A DNA stretch of 64,000 nucleotides from NCBI RefSeq assembly GCF_027925525.1, contig NZ_BSDJ01000016.1, positions 62,001 to 126,000 of the forward strand, given 5' to 3'. The position numbers and the translations under genes were made by a program. Each line of letters starts with the position of its first letter. Position 1 is the stretch's first letter. This document shows, one piece after another, positions 16,449-25,554 of the stretch. The notes under the pieces are model-generated. The model was not told where the DNA came from, ran no database searches, and saw only the letters and a program-made list of their open reading frames with translations. Source of the DNA: Paenibacillus tyrphae. GTDB taxonomy: Bacteria > Bacillota > Bacilli > Paenibacillales > NBRC-103111.

Positions 16449-17842
16449 TCTGTACCGTCCCTTTCTTTACTGTTCCTCTTTTTCCAAACCAAATACGCAG
16501 CAGACAGAAACAGTAACCATGGAATCCCGAATTGAAGCATAATTTTAAAACCTGTAAACCATGTAGAAATCATTAAACTACCTAGAAGAACCACTCCCAA
16601 GATCGTTAAATAGGGGAAACCAGGCATTCTTACCGGCAATTGACGTCCTCCCATTTTCACCCATTTTTTTCTGAAAAATAAATGAGAAATGAACACCATA
16701 AACCAAGTGAATAAAGCCCCGAACATGGAAATTCCCATCATCAATGCATAGGATGAATCTGGAAGCATCGCATTAATGGCTGCAGCAATAAAAATCCCAA
16801 GTGTAGAAACAGCAAGGGCACTGATAGGAACCCCTTTGCTATTAATTTTGCCCAAAAAGACAGGGGCATGATTACCTCGTGATAACGAAAACATCATGCG
16901 TGTTGAAGCATAAAGTTGACTGTTCATTGCCGATAAAGCAGCCATTAAAATAATAAAATTCATTATGCCAGATGCTCCTGGAATATTATAAATTTCCATT
17001 ACTTTTACGAATGGACTTTTATCGATCCCCGCTGATTTCCACGGAACAATCATTAGCATGATGCCAATGGTCAAAACATAGAAAGTAGACAAACGGAATA
17101 CGGTTGATTTCAATGCTTTAGGTACAGCTACATCGGGATCTTTGGATTCCCCAGCTGTGACCGCTATCATTTCTGTCCCTAGAAAGCTGAATAAAGAAAT
17201 AAAGATAGCAACCCACATTCCCCACCAGCCAAAAGGCAGAAAACCTCCGTCATTCACTAGGTTGCCAGGTCCGATATTGGGCTGATCTGTTCCAAATAGG
17301 ACATAGGATCCAAGAAGAATGAAACCAACTATGGCACTTATTTTTACCATAGAGAACCAATACTCAACTGTACCAAATATATAAACGCTTTTGGCATTTA
17401 TATAAATTAACAATGCGGCAAACAATAAAATCCATACAATTGCCGGCACAGTCGGAAACCAGTATTTCATATATACGGCTATTGCGCTTACTTCTACCCC
17501 CACAGCAAGTACATTTGCTATCCAATATGAATACCGAACAAGAAAGCCTGCCATGGGATTGATGTACTTTTCAGAAATCGTTCCAAAAGATCCCGAAGTA
17601 GGATGAGCGACCGTCATTTCCGTTAAACATCCCATTAACAGCAATACGATAAATGCTCCTATCCCATAACTGAGTAGAACACTAGGGCCTGCAGTTTTAA
17701 TTGCAAACCCGCTGCCAAGGAACAATCCCGTCCCAATGGCACAACCCATGGCAATCATCGTAAGCTGGTTAGTTTTTAAATCACGCTTTAACCCATCCTC
17801 TAGTTCATTCCCATTATTCGATTGTGCATTTTTATTTATCAT
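16445..17842 (-). CDS. APC-superfamily amino acid permease
   Basis: This 465-residue inner-membrane transporter has about 12 hydrophobic segments. The amino-acid permease signature [22 protein letters not shown] is at the start of TM1, and [21 protein letters not shown] is the conserved central loop. It lies between kynU and kynA in one operon, 32 nt after kynU and overlapping kynA. Uptake of tryptophan, or possibly kynurenine, is a reasonable inference; substrate residues cannot be read from sequence. Confidence 0.88.
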   Translation of the reverse strand: MINKNAQSNNGNELEDGLKRDLKTNQLTMIAMGCAIGTGLFLGSGFAIKTAGPSVLLSYGIGAFIVLLLMGCLTEMTVAHPTSGSFGTISEKYINPMAGFLVRYSYWIANVLAVGVEVSAIAVYMKYWFPTVPAIVWILLFAALLIYINAKSVYIFGTVEYWFSMVKISAIVGFILLGSYVLFGTDQPNIGPGNLVNDGGFLPFGWWGMWVAIFISLFSFLGTEMIAVTAGESKDPDVAVPKALKSTVFRLSTFYVLTIGIMLMIVPWKSAGIDKSPFVKVMEIYNIPGASGIMNFIILMAALSAMNSQLYASTRMMFSLSRGNHAPVFLGKINSKGVPISALAVSTLGIFIAAAINAMLPDSSYALMMGISMFGALFTWFMVFISHLFFRKKWVKMGGRQLPVRMPGFPYLTILGVVLLGSLMISTWFTGFKIMLQFGIPWLLFLSAAYLVWKKRNSKERDGTE

Positions 17843-17874
17843 ATTTCATCCCCTTTTTTATTTAAAAAGGCTAT

Positions 17875-19161
17875 CTATGCAACGACTTCACGTTCATTAT
17901 GAAATATTTTGTATTGTTCTTCTGCCATGATTTTTTTGAAAATTTGTATGACTTCCCAAACTTCTGTATACGAAGTATACAGCGCAACCGGAGCAAGACG
18001 AATAATGTTTGGTGCTCGGAAATCCGGAATCACGTTGCTTTTTTTCAATGCCTTGCAAATGCGCGCAGCTTCTTCATGCTCAAGACTTACGTGACCTCCG
18101 CGACGTACGTCTTCTCTTGGACTTCCAATGATGAACCCATAATCTGCCAACTCATGTTCAATTAAGTTCATTAAATATTGATTGATTTGAAGAGACTTTT
18201 GGCGAATATTCGCAATACCGGCTTCCGAAAAAATTTCTAAAGATCCTAATAAAGGTGCAAGGCTTAATACGTGGGGCGTTCCAATTTGATAGGCCCCCGC
18301 TGATTCAGCTGGTGTTAGCGTATGTTCCATATCGAATTGTTTATCTTTTCTGGACCCGAACCATCCAGCCAATCCAGGGTTAGTTCCAAAATGTTTCCGA
18401 TTCACGAATAAACCTCCAACACCGCCAGGTCCGCCGTTTAAATGTTTGTAATTGCACCAATACGCAAAGTCAACATCCCATTCGCTAAACGAATGCGGGA
18501 TCGCCCCGATCGAATGACATCCGTCAAATCCGATTAAAATGCCTCTTCTATGAGCTTCCTCCGTTAATCGCTTCATGTCCAATATTTGGCCGCTGCGATA
18601 CAGAACGGTAGGCAAGATGATTAAAGCAATGTCATCGGCCATAGCCTCGATGATATCATCTTCTTCTAAAAATCGGCCATCCCGACTTTTCACACGGATG
18701 AGATGGGTATCAGGATCGTATCCATGGATGCGAATTTGGCTTTGAAGGGCATAAATATCAGATGGAAACGTTAGTTCATCTGCCAAAATTTTGGTTCGCG
18801 CCCCTTCAGGCTTATAAAAAGTAGCTACAAGCTGATGCAAATTCACAGTCGTGGAACCGGTTACAATAACTTCGTCAGGAGATGCTCCTATTAACGGTGC
18901 GCTCAACTCGCCTAATTTCTCCGATAAGGTAAACCATGGATGATTCCCTTGCGTCCATCCATCGATGCCATGTTCTTTCCAATCGGCTAAAGATTCCAAG
19001 AGTGTACGTTCAGCTCTTCTCGAAAGTAGCCCCAATGAATTCCCATCCATATAGATGGAATCAGGTTTTAAATAAAATTCTTCTCGAAAATGAGAAAGAT
19101 TATCCTCTTTGTCTAATTGTTTTGCGAAATCTAATGTAGGTTGAAAAAAATTCGAAAGCAC
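17875..19161 (-). CDS. kynU: Kynureninase
   Basis: This PLP enzyme splits L-kynurenine into anthranilate and alanine (428 residues from this start). The PLP lysine is K239 in [27 protein letters not shown] and the anthranilate-site segments match the family. The open frame extends to an ATG at 19209, but no SD precedes that and it falls in the -10 box of the operon promoter. The GTG at 19161 has AAAGGGATG upstream and is preferred. It is the first gene of kynU-permease-kynA-kynB. Confidence 0.93.
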   Translation of the reverse strand: MLSNFFQPTLDFAKQLDKEDNLSHFREEFYLKPDSIYMDGNSLGLLSRRAERTLLESLADWKEHGIDGWTQGNHPWFTLSEKLGELSAPLIGASPDEVIVTGSTTVNLHQLVATFYKPEGARTKILADELTFPSDIYALQSQIRIHGYDPDTHLIRVKSRDGRFLEEDDIIEAMADDIALIILPTVLYRSGQILDMKRLTEEAHRRGILIGFDGCHSIGAIPHSFSEWDVDFAYWCNYKHLNGGPGGVGGLFVNRKHFGTNPGLAGWFGSRKDKQFDMEHTLTPAESAGAYQIGTPHVLSLAPLLGSLEIFSEAGIANIRQKSLQINQYLMNLIEHELADYGFIIGSPREDVRRGGHVSLEHEEAARICKALKKSNVIPDFRAPNIIRLAPVALYTSYTEVWEVIQIFKKIMAEEQYKIFHNEREVVA

Positions 19162-19204
19162 CGTATCATCCCTTTCTTTATTTAAAATTACTCTTTCTAG
19201 GGAC

Positions 19205-19234
19205 ATCATATCAATGAATATGACACGATGTCAA
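19205..19234 (-). promoter_or_regulatory. kyn operon promoter
   Basis: On the minus strand TTGACA (19229-19234) and TATGAT (19205-19210) are separated by 18 nt. The -35 overlaps a perfect palindrome, the likely repressor site. Confidence 0.7.
19221..19233. promoter_or_regulatory. Operator palindrome between kynU and the tetR gene
   Basis: TGACA-CGA-TGTCA is a perfect 13-bp dyad with AT-rich, partly symmetric flanks. It covers the -35 of the kyn promoter and is about 100 nt before the divergent regulator gene, a classic TetR-family operator position. Confidence 0.65.
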
Positions 19235-19329
19235 TATTATTATCCAAACGATTCTATCTAAACAAATCTTTCATTTTCATAGAAATACTTATATTCTAGA
19301 AGATAATTATTAATTGGGGAGGAATTAGA

Positions 19330-19944
19330 ATGAGTAATGATAAAATAAGCGATAAACGACATCTACGCTCAGTCGCAACACGTCAAAAGTTGTTGGAAGC
19401 TGCGAAGGAAGTATTTCTTGAAGAAGGTTTTCAAAAAGCAACGATTTCTCAAATGATCAAAAAAGCAAACATCGGGTACGGAACAGCCTATGTTCATTTT
19501 GAAGGAAAAGAGGATCTTCTATGCGTATTAATGGAAAATGTCATGGCGCAATTTTATGAAATTGCCGAGATCTCCTTCTTCCCAAAATCGAAAGATGAAG
19601 CAGAGCAAATCATTAATAAACAAACCTATTCTTTTTTAAAAATGGCAGAGGCTGAACGTAATATGATGCAAATCTTCGAACAGGCCATTGGGGTATCATC
19701 TGTGATTTCGGATAAGTGGAAGGCAATTCGTGAAAAGTTTATTCAGCGGATATCCATGGACATTGCCTATTCACAGCAAAATGGGCTAGCCAGAGCTACA
19801 TTAAACGATGAGATTGTTGCACGGGGTTGGTTTTTCACAAATGAAATGTATCTTTGGGAAATTGTTCGAAACGAACATCATCATTCTGTTGAAGAGATTG
19901 CTACTACTATCACGTCTCTTTACGCTACAGGCCTTTATCTCTAA
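19330..19944 (+). CDS. TetR-family transcriptional regulator, likely of the kyn operon
   Basis: This 204-residue protein has an N-terminal TetR helix-turn-helix: TRQKLLEAAKEVFLEEGFQKA, then TISQMIKKANIGYGTAYVHF (about residues 18-62). A helical ligand-binding half follows, with little resemblance to a named subfamily. It starts after GGGGAGGAATT. It is divergent from kynU with a palindromic operator between them. Repression relieved by tryptophan or kynurenine is the simplest model; the ligand is not visible. Confidence 0.88.
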   Translation: MSNDKISDKRHLRSVATRQKLLEAAKEVFLEEGFQKATISQMIKKANIGYGTAYVHFEGKEDLLCVLMENVMAQFYEIAEISFFPKSKDEAEQIINKQTYSFLKMAEAERNMMQIFEQAIGVSSVISDKWKAIREKFIQRISMDIAYSQQNGLARATLNDEIVARGWFFTNEMYLWEIVRNEHHHSVEEIATTITSLYATGLYL

Positions 19945-19970
19945 AAATAGCGTTTTGCCAAGATGTTTAG

Positions 19971-20010
19971 AGCCCAGAAACTATGTTGAAACAGTCCTGG
20001 GCTTATTTCA
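19971..20010 (+). terminator. Probable terminator after the TetR gene
   Basis: AGCCCAG (19971-19977) pairs with CTGGGCT (19997-20003), followed by TATTT. The loop is long (19 nt), so confidence is moderate. Confidence 0.5.
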
Positions 20011-20019
20011 TTCAAACGA

Positions 20020-20301
20020 TTACGCTTTAACGGTAAAGTCAATCGAACCGAGTCCATCCCATTTTGCGGAGTCGACGTCGCCTTCTTGCAGTTGATGCGC
20101 TCCGGTAATGCCGCCAGTTAAAATTAATTGGCCTGATTTCAGCTTACGACCTCTGCACGCAAGCATATTAGCCAGCATGGCTACCGAATTAGCCGGATGA
20201 CCTAGCACGGTAGCGCCTGCGCCCAAATCTTTCAATTCTCCGTTGATAGAAAGGGTCACCCCGACCAAATCCAGTTCCAATTCATGCGGCTTTCTCAAAG
20301 T
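20020..20301 (-). pseudogene. 2-keto-4-pentenoate hydratase / 4-oxalocrotonate decarboxylase, C-terminal fragment
   Basis: About 92 codons remain: LVGVTLSINGELKDLGAGAT, VLGHPANSVAMLANML and LKSGQLILTGGITGA, then WDGLGSIDFTVKA at the end. These match the C-terminal half of the hydratase/decarboxylase branch of the fumarylacetoacetase-like fold. The N-terminal part ends where the IS6 element begins at 20302. Enzymes of this family act late in meta-cleavage routes, including breakdown of 3-hydroxyanthranilate. This suggests that a longer kynurenine pathway once stood here. Confidence 0.78.
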
Positions 20302-21115
20302 GGTTGTGGTGCAAAGCTCTAATTTATGATAACGTAATTGAAAATATCATGGGATGGAGCAACTTTTTTTGGAAACGAAAATGGATTTATTTAAATGGAA
20401 GCAATAGGAATCGGCGATCATTTTACTAACGGTGAGATGGTATTTGAAATATAGTTTAAGCTATCGAGATATAGTCGAAATGATGAGCGAGCGAGGATTA
20501 AAGATTTCCCATACGACGATCATGAGATGGGTCCATGAATTCGGACCCGAAATCGACAAACGAATCCGTCCCTTTTTGAAACCTACAAACGATTCTTGGT
20601 GGACCGACGAAACCTACGTCAAAGTCAAAGGTCAGTGGAAGTATCTATATCGGGCAGTAGATTCTATGGGGAAAACCATAGATTTCATGTTATCTGAAAA
20701 TCGGAATATGCAGGCAGCTAAGCGTTTCTTTACAAAGGCTTTGTCCTCTCCACATAATCAAACCCCACGTGTAATCACCTTGGATAAAAATCTAGCATAT
20801 CCACCAGCCATTCAAGAATTAATAATGGGGAAATCCCTACCAAACAGACTAAATATCTAAACAACATTGTGGAGCAAGATCACCGATTCATTAAGAAAAT
20901 CACAAAACCGATGCTTGGTTTCAAATCGTTTCTTACAGCGGATCAGACGTTAAAGGGAATTGAGGCTTTACATATGATAAGGAAAGGGCAGGCCGATGAT
21001 AATTCGACTGTCCTCACTGCTGTTGAATGGCTAAATAAGATATTTGGTTTAGTGGCATAGTCAAAGTATAGTTTGTCGTGTAACTGCGACTTTTTTAAAT
21101 CCTTGCACCAGAACC
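20302..21115 (+). mobile_element. IS6-family element, right copy, full length
   Basis: 814 bp bounded by GGTTGTGGTGCAAAG (20302-20316) and CCTTGCACCAGAACC (21101-21115), imperfect inverted repeats of the IS6/IS240 type. The size is normal for the family. Both ends are intact but the transposase gene is broken, so movement would need a transposase in trans. Confidence 0.88.
20381..21060 (+). pseudogene. IS6-family transposase with nonsense codon and frameshift
   Basis: It starts MDLFKWKQ, hits TAG at 20405-20407, resumes ESAIILLTVRWYLKYSLSYR and runs to PPAIQELIM. It then loses frame near 20835-20850, where about 16 nt present in the left copy are missing. It resumes as NIVEQDHRFIKKITKPMLGF, continues KSFLTADQTLKGIEAL, and stops at 21060. 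The DDE residues are in WWTDETYVKV, TLDKNLAYPP and VEQDHRF. Readings of 142 and 63 residues remain; neither is a full enzyme. Confidence 0.88.
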
Positions 21116-21219
21116 GTTTTTTTTATATATTTACATCAATATATGTGCATCAAGGAAAAATTTAAAGGGAATATCTCCGTAAAGTGCCGCATGAGAAATT
21201 AGATTACTCATCTTTCAAC

Positions 21220-21250
21220 TTGAATCTCAAGTTACTTGAGGTTTTATAAT
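21220..21250 (+). promoter_or_regulatory. MerR-type promoter/operator
   Basis: TTGAAT (21220-21225) and TATAAT (21245-21250) are held 19 bp apart, longer than the normal 17. The spacer is filled by the perfect palindrome CTCAAG-TTA-CTTGAG (21226-21240). This is the hallmark of promoters twisted into activity by MerR-family regulators. It lies 20 nt before the merR-like gene. Confidence 0.85.
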
Positions 21251-21270
21251 AACTTTGGAGGTGTTGCAAC

Positions 21271-22293
21271 GTGCACTCAAATTCGAGGAACAGCGTAGAC
21301 ACCACACAAGATCAACAGACTGATCCGACAGCAAAAGAAGTGAAGTTTTCCATCGGACAAGTGGCGAAAATCACAGGATCTACTGTACCCACTGTCCGTT
21401 ATTACGACGAGATCGGCCTGCTCTCACCTGCAGAGATAACGTCTGGCGGTCATCGTCTGTATACAGCAGCGGAAATATGGCGGTTAAAACTGATCCTTAC
21501 GCTCCGTTATCTGAATTTTGGCATTGATGAGATTCAGAAAATGATATCGGGGGATATACCTGTTGATACAGCAATAGACTGGCAAATGGAAGCGTTGGAC
21601 AACCAAATGCGTACGCTTGCCAGCATGAAATCCATTTTGGAACAGACCAAGCAGAGTAAGGGTGGCACAGATTCTCTCCGCTTTATGTACGAGCTGGTTG
21701 AATCAATTTCAGCAAATACATTGGCACGGGAAAAGTTTATTTTGAAAAAAATGTTCTTGTCCGTTTTCCCTGAACAATTTCCGGTTGAATGGCGAGAGAT
21801 TTTTTTACTTGGGGTTAAAGTCTCTACTTTGCTGGATGGTAAGCTTTCGGCAGCACAAACGGCTGCATTAGATGAGTTGGAGGAAATGTTTAATGATTCA
21901 CAGATTGTTCGGGAGTTGAAGAAAGATTTTCTGTCCTACCTGGAAGTCGTTCAGCTACCGAGAATCAGCGTTGAGATGTGGAGCGCCAAAATGATGAAAA
22001 ACCATAAACAGTTGTTGAAGTTAGCGGAGCAACATGCAACTCCTGACAGTCCTTTCGTACAGGCGAACGTTCAAGAGTATGTCTCGCTGTTTGCCGATGT
22101 TGACGAACCCCCTGTCTCGGAGTCATTTTTCCGGCGGTTTGCAGAAAAGATGCTTTCAATGCAGTCAGAAAATCTCGAACGTTTCAGAAGAATTAGCTTT
22201 ATCTTGTACCCAAGTCTGCAATCGTATATGAAAACAAATGAGTTATTCTACCAAGCATTAGTGTGGAAGCTTCAACAACTGGATAAAGAGTAA
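21271..22293 (+). CDS. MerR-family transcriptional regulator
   Basis: This 340-residue regulator has its winged helix-turn-helix at about residues 25-95: KFSIGQVAKITGSTVPTVRY, then YDEIGLLSPAEITSGGHRLY. A long dimerisation helix follows, then a large helical C-terminal domain of about 200 residues whose ligand class I cannot name. No Cys pair for metals stands out. It starts at GTG after GGAGGTG. It is autoregulated to judge by the operator and stands at the head of the peptide-transport cluster, so it probably controls it. Confidence 0.88.
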   Translation: MHSNSRNSVDTTQDQQTDPTAKEVKFSIGQVAKITGSTVPTVRYYDEIGLLSPAEITSGGHRLYTAAEIWRLKLILTLRYLNFGIDEIQKMISGDIPVDTAIDWQMEALDNQMRTLASMKSILEQTKQSKGGTDSLRFMYELVESISANTLAREKFILKKMFLSVFPEQFPVEWREIFLLGVKVSTLLDGKLSAAQTAALDELEEMFNDSQIVRELKKDFLSYLEVVQLPRISVEMWSAKMMKNHKQLLKLAEQHATPDSPFVQANVQEYVSLFADVDEPPVSESFFRRFAEKMLSMQSENLERFRRISFILYPSLQSYMKTNELFYQALVWKLQQLDKE

Positions 22294-22319
22294 TAGAACT
22301 CTTTGTCTTTCACTTTCTT

Positions 22320-22333
22320 TGGAAGCGTTAACA
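22320..22333 (+). promoter_or_regulatory. Candidate cre site (CcpA) before the peptide operon
   Basis: TGGAAGCGTTAACA fits the cre pattern TGWAANCGNTNWCA at all but the third position. It lies between the merR-like gene and the first binding-protein gene. It suggests carbon catabolite control of the cluster. Confidence 0.55.
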
Positions 22334-22426
22334 TGATTAACGTACAGTTTGCAAAGGAGGTGAAATCATAACAATCATCGGAAGTACTTTCAGACAGAAA
22401 AGTGAAGTAGGGGGGACTGTAGTCAT

Positions 22427-24043
22427 ATGAAGAAAAACAAGCGAAGAACGTTCAGAGTCTTTTTGGGGGGATTTGTGACTCTCTGTATGTTTATGGTGGT
22501 TGGCTGCAGCAGTCAAAAAAATGAACCAGCCGAGCAAAAAGAGAGTGCCAAACCAGAGATGGGCGGAACCATTACAGTAGCGTACCCTTATGATCCGGAT
22601 ACGTTAGATGTCCAGAAGTCTGCTGGATCAGCTGAGGTCTATACCTGGTTGCTGGGTGGATCCCTGCTCTATAAGGATCCTGCCACAAACGAATACAAGC
22701 CCTCTCTTGCAAGTGACTATAAAATTTCAGAGGATGGCAAAACGTTGACCTTTACCATTCGTTCCGGGATTACTTTTCACGATGGGACACCTCTGACCGC
22801 AAAAAGTTTTAAGGAAACCTTCGATCGCGCTCTCAATCCGGAGACGAAAGCAATGACAGTCGGTGAATTAATGACTCCAATAAAAAGTGTGAAAGCGCCA
22901 GACGATCATACTCTCGTTCTGGAACTATATGAACCCAATGCTACCTTTCTCTATACGTTAGGGATTAATTCCTCGCAGCCGTTATCGTTGAAAGCGATTG
23001 AAAAGGCAGGAGAGGCTTACGGCCGGAATCCTGTAGGAGTAGGGCCGTGGAAGTTTGAGAGCTGGAAAGCGGGCAAAGTCACCTTGGTTAGAAATGAAGC
23101 TTTTAAGTGGGGAGAGGCCTATTATGAAAATCAAGGACCTCCAAGAGCGGACAAACTTGTCATAAAATCGATTCCTGACACCAATCTGAGGATGTCAGCG
23201 CTAGAGAGTGGTGCGATTGATGTAGCAACGGAGGTACCTGTTAAAGAAGCGAAAAAATTTCAAAACAATCCGAAATATCAAGTTATGGAGCGTGTACGTT
23301 CTGGAGTGGGTATGTTGCTGGAGATGAATCTGAGAAGACCGGAGTTTCAGGATATTAAGGTGCGTCAAGCATTAAATATGCTCGTCAATAAAAAAGCCAT
23401 TATCCAAGCTGTTATGCAGGGAGATGGGGAAGTAGCCCAAACGCCGTTATCTCCAGCAACGCTAGGGTATGACAAATCTTTAGAGAAGTATGGGTACGAG
23501 TATAATGTGAACGAAGCAAAGAAATTGTTGGACGACGCTGGTTGGAAAGTTAACGGGAGTGGTGTGAGAGAAAAGGACGGGAAAACATTTAGTCTGGATT
23601 TGCTTAGTAGTACAGATATTGACAAAGAAGCCCAATTGGTACAAGCAATGCTGGGGGAAGCTGGTATCAAAATTACGATTCAGAAGCTAGAACTAGGGAC
23701 GTATTTGCAGGAAGCAGTCAAAGGGAATTTTGATCTAACGCTAATGACCGGTGCGTATGATGATCCAGATATTTTATACTTTTACTTTTATTCCAACGGT
23801 GCCTACAACATGACAGGTGTAAAAGATGACAAACTGGATGCTCTCCTTTTGAAAGGGCGTACAACCATACAGATTGATGCCAGAAACCAAGTGTATAAGG
23901 ATGTACAAAAACGTATAGTTGAGCAAGCGTATGTTGTCCCAATCTATTTCGATAAGGTCTTTACCGTCATAAATTCGCGAGTAAAAGGAGTTAAGTGGAC
24001 ATCTATCATGCCCACCTATAATGACAGCTGGATCGAGAACTAA
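22427..24043 (+). CDS. Peptide ABC transporter substrate-binding lipoprotein
   Basis: This 538-residue family 5 (DppA/OppA-type) binding protein is anchored outside the membrane. The signal ends in MFMVVGC, lipid cysteine C27. GGTITVAYPYDPDTLDVQKS starts the mature domain. FTIRSGITFHDGTPLTAKSF and NPVGVGPWKFESW are family motifs. It delivers di- or oligopeptides to the permeases encoded downstream. GGGGGG lies 8-13 nt before the ATG. A second, clearly related binding protein is at 32766, so the transporter may have two specificities. Confidence 0.93.
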   Translation: MKKNKRRTFRVFLGGFVTLCMFMVVGCSSQKNEPAEQKESAKPEMGGTITVAYPYDPDTLDVQKSAGSAEVYTWLLGGSLLYKDPATNEYKPSLASDYKISEDGKTLTFTIRSGITFHDGTPLTAKSFKETFDRALNPETKAMTVGELMTPIKSVKAPDDHTLVLELYEPNATFLYTLGINSSQPLSLKAIEKAGEAYGRNPVGVGPWKFESWKAGKVTLVRNEAFKWGEAYYENQGPPRADKLVIKSIPDTNLRMSALESGAIDVATEVPVKEAKKFQNNPKYQVMERVRSGVGMLLEMNLRRPEFQDIKVRQALNMLVNKKAIIQAVMQGDGEVAQTPLSPATLGYDKSLEKYGYEYNVNEAKKLLDDAGWKVNGSGVREKDGKTFSLDLLSSTDIDKEAQLVQAMLGEAGIKITIQKLELGTYLQEAVKGNFDLTLMTGAYDDPDILYFYFYSNGAYNMTGVKDDKLDALLLKGRTTIQIDARNQVYKDVQKRIVEQAYVVPIYFDKVFTVINSRVKGVKWTSIMPTYNDSWIEN

Positions 24044-24087
24044 CAAGCAATTAGACGATCTATATGTGAAAGAAGGGAGAGTAGCGA

Positions 24088-25554
24088 ATGCAAAATAACG
24101 GATGGGTTGATTCTTTTGAAACGTATGCGGAAAAATTGATAACTAAAGGTCAGGTTCCTGGTGTAGGTTTGGGATTGGCAAAGGATGGACAACTCTTTTA
24201 TCAAAAGGGATTTGGCTTCCGAGATGTAGAACAGCAGGTAGGCGTTACGATCGATACGGTATTTGGAATTGCATCCATAACGAAATCTTTTACTTGTGTG
24301 GCGATCATGCAATTACAGGAAGCCGGTAAGTTATCCGTACATGACCCTGTAGTGAAATACTTGCCGGAATTCCGATTGAAAAATATTGATGTTGGGCAAA
24401 TCACGATTCATCATTTTATGACGAATACGAGTGGCATTCCTCCCTTGCCAACAATGTTTGCAACGGTGATGCGAAGTTTGGAAGCGAATGGGGCAGAAGA
24501 CCATTCATTCCCGGAAAGCAATAGAGGTGTTACGGTACCAATCGATACGTACGAAGAATTGATGCATGTTATTTCTACATTAGATGTAGAGCTTTTAGGG
24601 CCTCCAGGTACAGAGTTCAGTTATTCCAATGATTGCTTCGCCTTGCTGGGGGCGATCATCAATCGCGTCAGCGGCAAGTCGTATGAGTTGTATGTCAAAG
24701 AGCACATCCTTGAACCAATCGGGATGGGGCACACTAGCTTTTTCTTGGAAGAGCTGAATGGGTATGAGAATATTACAAAACTGTATATCATGCGTGACAG
24801 AGGCGATCAAAAGGAAGTGATCTCATCTCCGAATTGGTGGGATTTTCCTGCTTCCCGGGGGGCAGGAGCATTGAAATCAACGGTGCGGGATATGCTGCGA
24901 TATACGGACATGTTCTGCAAAAGTGGGCTTACAGCCGGGGGAAACCGTATCCTGACACCTGAAAGTGTACAACAAATGATGACTCCTTATTTCCCGACAG
25001 ATATGACACCTGGTCAGTTTTACGGGTACGGCTTGATCATAACGTCTGATTATTATGGAAAAAAGTTTGTTGAACATAGTGGTGGTTTAAAAGGGGTTAC
25101 CAGTCAGATGTGCTTCTTTCCCGAAACAGGACTGGCCGGAGTAGTGCTGTCCAATATCGAATTGTCGCCGGCTTTGGCGATCATGTCGGGTGCGCTAAAT
25201 AGTTTGGAAAACCGCCCTCCAGAATCCTCACACCTGGATAACAAGTATGATTCCGTATCTGAGGAAGTAATGCATCAATTCGTGGGGGATTATCAATCGA
25301 GAGAGATTGGGACTTTGCCGGTCAGATTAGATAATGGTCAACTGATGCTCTCCTTTTCGGGAGAAAACTATGTGATGAGACCATTTGCTGAAGATCTTTT
25401 TGTCATCCGGTTTTTTGGAACTGATGCCTCCGCACGGTTTATCAGAAACGGAAAGAATGAGATTGTTCGAATGGCTTTTGCGGGGAGACAATGTTCGAAA
25501 GAGGTAGCTGCGAATACGTTTGGAAATAAGGCGAGTGGGGGAAACGAAAAATGA
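24088..25554 (+). CDS. Cytoplasmic serine hydrolase, beta-lactamase class C / S12 family
   Basis: This 488-residue protein has the S12 active site: S63-x-x-K66 in FGIASITKSF, Y-S-N in FSYSNDCFALLG, and HSGG in EHSGGLKGVT. A lipocalin-like C-terminal domain (about residues 395-480) follows, as in D-aminopeptidases and related enzymes. No signal peptide is seen, so it acts inside the cell. In a peptide-import operon a D-aminopeptidase or DD-peptidase-like role fits better than beta-lactamase; that is inference. Its stop overlaps the next start by 4 nt. Confidence 0.88.
   Translation: MQNNGWVDSFETYAEKLITKGQVPGVGLGLAKDGQLFYQKGFGFRDVEQQVGVTIDTVFGIASITKSFTCVAIMQLQEAGKLSVHDPVVKYLPEFRLKNIDVGQITIHHFMTNTSGIPPLPTMFATVMRSLEANGAEDHSFPESNRGVTVPIDTYEELMHVISTLDVELLGPPGTEFSYSNDCFALLGAIINRVSGKSYELYVKEHILEPIGMGHTSFFLEELNGYENITKLYIMRDRGDQKEVISSPNWWDFPASRGAGALKSTVRDMLRYTDMFCKSGLTAGGNRILTPESVQQMMTPYFPTDMTPGQFYGYGLIITSDYYGKKFVEHSGGLKGVTSQMCFFPETGLAGVVLSNIELSPALAIMSGALNSLENRPPESSHLDNKYDSVSEEVMHQFVGDYQSREIGTLPVRLDNGQLMLSFSGENYVMRPFAEDLFVIRFFGTDASARFIRNGKNEIVRMAFAGRQCSKEVAANTFGNKASGGNEK

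Larger units (their letters stand above)
13784..21115. mobile_element. IS6-bounded composite-transposon-like segment carrying kyn genes
   Basis: Two copies of the same IS6-family element lie in opposite orientation (left copy on minus, right copy on plus). Their matching ends GGTTGTGGTGCAAAG face inward. Between them are the kyn operon, its regulator and two truncated genes. The interior is visibly AT-richer than the flanking nrdJ block. The left copy is truncated on its outer side, so the segment is probably no longer mobile as a unit. No target-site duplication could be confirmed. Confidence 0.75.

Noticed and set aside
19161..19209. ATG at 19209 as the kynU start
   Set aside because: No SD precedes it, and it falls in the -10 box of the operon promoter; GTG 19161 has a good SD.
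13784..21115. An active composite transposon
   Set aside because: Both transposases are broken and the left copy lacks its outer end, so present mobility as a unit is unlikely.
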